Of a stretch of 64,000 bases of DNA, positions 58,831-64,000 are shown one piece after another. Both the position numbers and the translations under genes were made by a program. The DNA lies in contig CAJQUW010008657.1 in assembly GCA_907163375.1 (NCBI GenBank), forward strand, positions 558,001-622,000. Reading direction: 5' to 3'. Positions within the stretch are counted from its first letter, which is position 1. Every line of letters begins with the position of its first letter. The notes below the pieces were generated by a model. The model saw only the letters and a program-made list of their open reading frames with translations, was not told the origin of the DNA and searched no databases. Source of the stretch: Prostheceraeus crozeri (Eukaryota; Platyhelminthes; Polycladida; Euryleptidae).

Positions 58831-61259
58831 TAACATTTAGATAGATGCATTCGTGCATGAATGAACATGAAAAACATGCGGAGTTGACCAATTTCGCCGT
58901 TCAGCATGGCCTTTGAATATTGAGTACTTCGCAGTTTTGCTCCGCAGTCGTCGTTTGTCGCTTTATCAGTAAATTGCATGACTCAAAAAAGATACGAATC
59001 AAGCACACAATTGCACCCTCTTATATTCCAAAAAGAATTTTAATTATTCACATGCTCACTGAGCGATGATGGTCAACTTTTCTGTCTGGACCGTCTAGTG
59101 CTCATGATGATAACATTGACGAAATCATTTTCTCAAGGAGAAAATGAGCGCATACAATCGGCTTCCTCCCCTGGCAGGGGAAACTGACTGTGTAATGTGA
59201 TTACATTGTACAATTCATCTTCCCCCCCCCCGAAAATTAAGGCAAGCTTTAACTGTCCGGAGAAAATAAGTGAATAACATAACATTGGCATTCCACGAGC
59301 AATGACGAAATTAACATTAGAAAAGCCTCTCAGCGAATACATTGGCCAGTTAAGACTTTTGGCTATTCAGGATACTAATGCACCGGCAGAAAAGGCATTC
59401 ACGTTGTACTGACTGAAACACATTTCATTATGAATGAGGTTGCAGCCTTGAAAATGTGTGCTCGATTATTTTTTGTGAGACTTTTATACAAAGTGCATAT
59501 CGACAGGAGACTTTCTGAGATGAAACTGCGAACATTTTGATAATAAAACATTATTCTATTTGATTGAAACAACTTTTCCATTACAAACAGTTTCATTTCT
59601 CATAGATTGACTAAAAAGTAAATTACTTTTATAAATGCACAAGGTAGAGAGATTTCCTGGCACTGGCACTTTGCAATCTTTATGATAATTGTACAATTTC
59701 CATGGATTCTATTATTAACAGATCTAGTTTATTACATCTATCATCCGAATGTCGTTTTCAGCTGTCTATAGAGGTCAATTAAACTTGATTTCTAGAGATT
59801 TATACAAAACAATTTAGTGCAAAGGAGACATTGAGAAGCATCAAATTGACATAAGTGTTGAACCATGATTTTTCTATTATCAGGAACTAGATAGTTATCC
59901 TGGGTAGTTATCCATGCTCAGCTGTGATAGAATGCCGTTCGGTTAAGTTACCCTTATTGATGCTTATTGCGGTTGACTTTCTTCAGGGTCAGACTTCGGG
60001 ATCGAATTGGGCTTTGACTTCAGGGTTCGATCGTGGTCGACCTCAACTCCTGACACACATTATCAATGATCTCAAAACTTTGAGATTTTAGCTGTGGGAT
60101 TTCAGTCATGTTAATTACCGAAAACATAGAATAAAATGTTGGAAACGTTTCATTAGAGTAAGCTGACCTATTTTCAAACAACAAGTTTTAAGTGTCCAAC
60201 TGCAAAAAAATGAAAAATTCACTCACTTTTAAACAATTATTCATTATTATGCTTGATGCGCATCTAAATATACCGTTAATTCTCAGAAAAATAATATGTC
60301 GTATTGTCTCTTCCGCGCTCATCCACATACCCTTTGTCTTCCTCATCCACGTGCATTCAAAGATTTCTGCATTTAGATGTTCATCAATGAAAATGCATGT
60401 CTCTAATATATAACCTTTGAAGACGAAATAATATCATTTGGCATGTTATCAACAAACCCTTTAATGAAATTGGAGTGGTATTCTACTTGACGACGAGTTT
60501 GCCTGTTTCTCACACTTCATGCTTTGATAAATCAGTCATCGCCTTTTGAAAGAAATCCCAAGTGTTTTAGACTGAGCTCTAATTAAGAAACCATACTCAC
60601 TGATGAAGGAGTCAATTTCTCAACAATTGTCGCATGATATTGAAAAGCTCACGCTATCCTTGCTCGAATGATCAAACAACTTACATACTTCAAAAATTCA
60701 ATGTATGTTTAAATATTTGATACATGGTGCAGCGCGAATAGATAAAAATAAAAGTTAGACTTTGATCCTAGCTATACGATAATGATCTCATCGATTTCGG
60801 AAGCTTCGACTGAAATTTTCAATGGTGTATAAAATTAAAACAACAAGTTTAAAGAATAATTAAAAACTTTATGACTTCAGTTAAACTTAAGATACAGAAA
60901 TAGTCAAATTCATTACTGAAATATGAGCTTTGCATCCGTTCAAACTTCAGAGATTGAAAAATACTGTTGCAAATACAGCCTAAATTTCTGCTGTCTTGAA
61001 TGAACTCCGACTTGTCTATAGCTATCAAGCTCTCTAATGTTTTACGTTCAAAGATTAAGTTTTTGTATTTTCAATACTGATGACTTGGGTTTGAGTTCAA
61101 ACCTGGACTTGTATCGTAGTCCGCAGTGACCGTTTTCATGCAAAACCCATATTTCCAATGTCAAGCTTTGCCAGAAACAACAATTCTCTTTGAATTACAT
61201 TCATTTCAAGAGCAACACGAGCCACATTAAGCCTCTTGAACCTCGACTTAAAATCTACT
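58831..61259. other. Intergenic, nothing recognised
   Basis: A C-run at 59222-59231 and several short frames; no supported gene or repeat. Confidence 0.35.
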
Positions 61260-61345
61260 GCCAATGACGTGCATTGTGCCAATGTAATGTGCCAACGTGC
61301 AATGCAATGTGCCAATGACGCACATTACACGTCATTCTCCCAGAA
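61260..61345 (+). repeat. Short imperfect tandem repeat, AATGTGCCAA unit
   Basis: Variants of TGCCAATGACGTGCATTG and AATGTGCCAACGTGCAATG occur about four times over 86 bases, followed by CACATTACACGTCATT in the inverse sense. The GCACTGTGCGTCATTGTG word at about 61477 may be a remote relative. Confidence 0.7.
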
Positions 61346-62238
61346 ATGCAATTACGCAGCTGCTGAGGGATCACTGGAAATATTAATACAGCGATGATGT
61401 GCAGTGCCAGATGGCCAGTTGAGATAGTGTTGTAGGCAGTAGCCAGTCGAATATCTGCGGATATACCTTCGTGACGTGCACTGTGCGTCATTGTGTGTCA
61501 AGAGCGAGAGAGAGAGATGAGTTGTGCAATGTGCATGCAATGAAACAATCCATTTGTGAGTACTGTTGATGAGATATGCACAATTCAGACTATTGTGCAT
61601 GATTATTTATGTCATTATACTCGCAGGTTATTGATATGAAGTCATATGATATTAGTTTTATATATTATTATATTGGTATGAAATATTTCAAATCTTTTGA
61701 AAAAAAGAATTATTTGTTTAACCTTCCGCCAAAATCAGAAATATTGGAGCAGTGTATGAAGAGTTTGAATGCAAAACGTGACAAATTTGAAGGATCGGTG
61801 ATAACCCACAGAAATAGTCCCTGAAAGTAAACCGATGTTCTGGCTCATTGAAGGCTTCAACACCAATGTAATGCATGTATTGTCTCTTCCATTTCTAGGG
61901 TTTACACTGGATAGGGTTTGCTCCGATTTGTAAATGAACAATAATCTTAGTTACGGAGTGCGCTCAATTATTGACTCATCGGTACTGGAATGACGTCATC
62001 TTCCGCCATTCACTTTGATGTTGTCTAATAATTATCATGATTTCCGGTAACTGTACCGGACCAAGTGTGTTGAAGCTTTATTCAAGATGTGATAATAGCG
62101 CATTTGAAGTATCCACATAATTTTAGATGATGTGATCGCAGCACACAGCAACAGTTATTGCATTTTTCATCAACCCGGCAGAGTGGCATTTATCGCGTTT
62201 GCATAAAAACTAGTCGATTTTTGATCGTACAGGCTAAA
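61346..62238. other. Spacer, nothing recognised
   Basis: It contains a short GAGAGA run at about 61505-61517; the frames at 61609-61824 have no family features. Confidence 0.35.
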
Positions 62239-62246
62239 CGAAGATC

Positions 62247-62691
62247 GGTACAACTATGATAGTGTGGTCCCTAAAATTCCTGTGGTCCCGATATCTTAAA
62301 TACACATTTATCCAAACTAAGTCTATATTTCTTCAACTACAAGACATACCACTCCGAGAGGTGCGAAAGAGCGTTGTAAAAGGCCTCATCATGAGTCTTA
62401 CCGAAGCGTTGACGCCACATGAATTCGTCAAGGTGACCGTGGAGCATTGTTGAATGAACACCTAGCATTTCCTTGAATCTTCGCTTAGCAAAAAGTGGCT
62501 GCTCGCCAAGCGTGCGACATTCAGCACACCGGGTGCGTTGCCATGGCAATGATGACGATGATGACGAATGACAATGATGACGAACTGCAAGAGAGGTTAC
62601 ACGTTTACTACGAGCCCTGTAATGTCGGCAGTATGAGGGACCACACTATCATAGTTGTACCGGCGAGGGACCACACGATCATAGTTGTACC
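62247..62691 (-). mobile_element. Merlin-like non-autonomous element
   Basis: Ends GGTACAACTATGATAGTGTG on the left and, on the minus strand, GGTACAACTATGATCGTGTG on the right. An exact 8-bp duplication CGAAGATC lies at 62239-62246 and 62692-62699. The right end is doubled: another copy of the terminus ends at about 62661. A transposase tail of Merlin/IS1595 type is on the minus strand inside. GG-starting ends, 8-9-bp duplications and that domain agree on Merlin. At 445 bp it is a deletion derivative. Confidence 0.8.
62337..62549 (-). pseudogene. Merlin (IS1595/ISXO2-like) transposase C-terminal fragment
   Basis: The minus frame ends AKRRFKEMLGVHSTMLHGHL followed by DEFMWRQRFGKTHDEAFYNA and LSHLSEWYVL before its stop. 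The LxEFMWR block followed by an aromatic-rich final helix is the conserved C-terminus of the ISXO2-like DDE domain used by Merlin transposases. The catalytic aspartates and the N-terminus are missing. The upstream residues of the frame (MPWQRTRCAECRTLGEQ) probably come from sequence joined by the deletion. Recognition is by motif from memory, strengthened by the matching element ends. Confidence 0.65.
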
Positions 62692-62699
62692 CGAAGATC

Positions 62700-63798
62700 T
62701 ATTACTTATAGATAATTCGATCACTGAAAGCCTAAAAAATGCTTATTAGTTTGATATTCTCGACACAGTAAAAGGTTGCAGTTCTCTCAAAATGACCATA
62801 ATGGCGCATATAGCGTCTTGCATACAAACACTTCATACAAAAAATACGTAAAACGCAAAGCGACTGTAAATCGCGGTAATAAATACCACGTATTTAAAAA
62901 ACCTGCAGTAAATTTTCTGCAGTGGGAATTTTCACCCTCCCACAATGCGGCGAGGAACAACGAGCTCGAAGAATCACTCAGTTAGTTACCCGGTTTAGAC
63001 ATTTATTTGCTTATCAAATACCACCAAGATTAATGTAGTCCTACAGTCTACCTAATGCAGATATTTTTGTTCTTACATTTCATTTTTAAGCTCAAGTTGA
63101 CGCATGCAATATTTGCTTGTCAATTATTTGAAAATATTGCTCGTCAAATATTTGAGTTTCAATTAAATGTGTCTTGAAAAGCCAACTTCTGAGAACTCAC
63201 ACGATATTTCACTACCCTGTCTTCTTTTCTTTCTACATTTCAAGCTTTATATTGCCGAATATTCTGGGATATTAATCGCCTTCGAATACAACTCATCTTC
63301 AAATGAAGCCCGTACTTTTATTTTCCATAATGAGGCTTTGCGTGTCTATTAGAAAAAATACTCAGTGGAGTGTTACTACATAAGTCTGACGTTTTTGAAA
63401 TTTTTGACGATGGCAAATTATTTTTTTTCAATAGATAATCAACCGAACATAGAATATACAACGGCGAAACATTATGTGCACTTAATTATCAGCAAATTGC
63501 GATTTTTTCAATGGCAATCGCTTGGTTTTAGATTTTGTCACAGTTTCTTGACACATGAAATCGATAGCAATTATTTCGTTGCTTCCAGCACTTCTTTCAA
63601 ACATCACACGTACTACAACATACATGTAAGAAATCTGATTCATTGTTATCTTCAACAAAATGACAAGAAATGATGGAATCAATAATTTCTCAACTAATGT
63701 TCTAAAAACTAAACTAGTAAAATCGATATAAAAAGATCAATTAAAGCAAAGTAGTCAGTACAACATTGCCACTCAACATAAGCATCGCATCGGTTCTA
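62700..63798. other. Spacer before the right-edge exon, no gene recognised
   Basis: Plus-strand frames at 62776-62985 and 63365-63673 show no family features. TTTATT (AATAAA on the minus strand) at about 63316 could serve as a distant poly(A) signal for the minus-strand exon at 63799. Around 63108-63160 the words CAATATTTGCTTGTCAA and AATATTGCTCGTCAA form a loose tandem. Confidence 0.3.
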
Positions 63799-63902
63799 TC
63801 ATCTTGCATCTTGCGTCTCGAGTTCGTCGTCACTGTCGCAATCATTCATCTCTTCGATTTCTTCCCATTCGAATTCCAACTCATCATCAATGTACATAAT
63901 GT
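63799..63902 (-). CDS. Candidate last coding exon, acidic C-terminus (partial gene)
   Basis: On the minus strand, a T-rich stretch ending in TTAAATTAAG is a plausible acceptor. The following frame reads IMYIDDELEFEWEEIEEMND and then CDSDDELETQDAR before TGA at 63799-63801. The block of Glu and Asp with balanced codons is unlike the surrounding AT-rich noise, and TAA lies in frame just upstream, so translation must enter by splicing or start at the ATG inside. The rest of the gene would lie to the right of the window. I cannot name the protein; acidic tails occur in many nuclear and regulatory proteins. Confidence 0.4.
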
Positions 63903-64000
63903 CTTAATTTAAAATAAAAGAATTGAATCATTAACAAGAGAGTTTATTCAGAAAATCTATTCTCACATAAAGCCCGCACCTTTGTTGCAAGAAATCGTAT

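Noticed and set aside
62776..62985. Plus-strand frame of 69 codons with basic N-terminal half
   Set aside because: No recognisable motif and no splice context.

Overview
The window looks like AT-rich nuclear DNA of an animal. Genes are sparse, introns have GT/AG borders, and there are tRNA-headed SINEs and many class II transposons of typically metazoan superfamilies (hAT, Tc1/mariner, piggyBac, Merlin), plus a Penelope-type remnant. The mixture and the scattered short motifs resemble marine invertebrates such as echinoderms, but I cannot name the taxon from sequence alone. No prokaryotic, organellar or viral gene was recognised.

Layout. Only one convincing host gene is complete: an uninterrupted SLC16-like (monocarboxylate transporter family) reading frame at 704-2125, plus strand. 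At the extreme right edge, 63799-63902 on the minus strand looks like the last, acidic coding exon of a gene lying mostly outside the window. A second, weaker exon candidate lies at 52844-53028. The remainder is intergenic or intronic DNA filled with repeats.

Transposable elements read from their ends. (1) 2578-4678, a hAT-like element with an exact 8-bp target duplication and many CCCGGGATT motifs; a relative lies at 34435-35833. (2) 5560-7342, a Tc1/mariner element with a broken transposase of DD41D spacing. (3) 8355-9080 and 24122-24750, two copies of a short hAT-like family, each with an exact 8-bp duplication. The right end of the second copy, with its flank, is duplicated again at 25407-25621. 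(4) 11218-13413, a hAT-like element interrupted by a Tc1-like element at 11862-13007. (5) 29691-31162, a second member of that Tc1-like family. (6) 32982-41510, an 8.5-kb hAT element with a three-exon BED-finger transposase, perfect 8-bp duplication and three disabling changes. (7) Inside it, 33226-37373, a foldback-like structure of inverted tandem arrays with units of about 172-187 bp; its loop carries the second CCCGGG element, giving three nested levels. (8) 47470-48558, an internally deleted piggyBac-like element between TTAA sites with 20-bp palindromic subterminal repeats. (9) 53933-55220, an unclassified element with 30-bp terminal inverted repeats and a recurring TCTGACCGAGA motif. 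(10) 62247-62691, a Merlin-like deletion derivative with an 8-bp duplication.

Retroelement traces: three loci of a tRNA-headed repeat (one in head-to-head arrangement), two copies of a second SINE, a third tRNA-like head, and the GIY-YIG-like tail of a Penelope-like element at 25798-26118 on the minus strand. An AT-rich pentamer-like satellite occupies 17982-18700.

No set of host genes here forms a recognisable pathway. The coherent story is the layering of transposons: the hAT, foldback and CCCGGG nest, and the hAT and Tc1 nest, give a relative insertion order. The least familiar structures are the asymmetric foldback arrays and the TCTGACCGAGA element.
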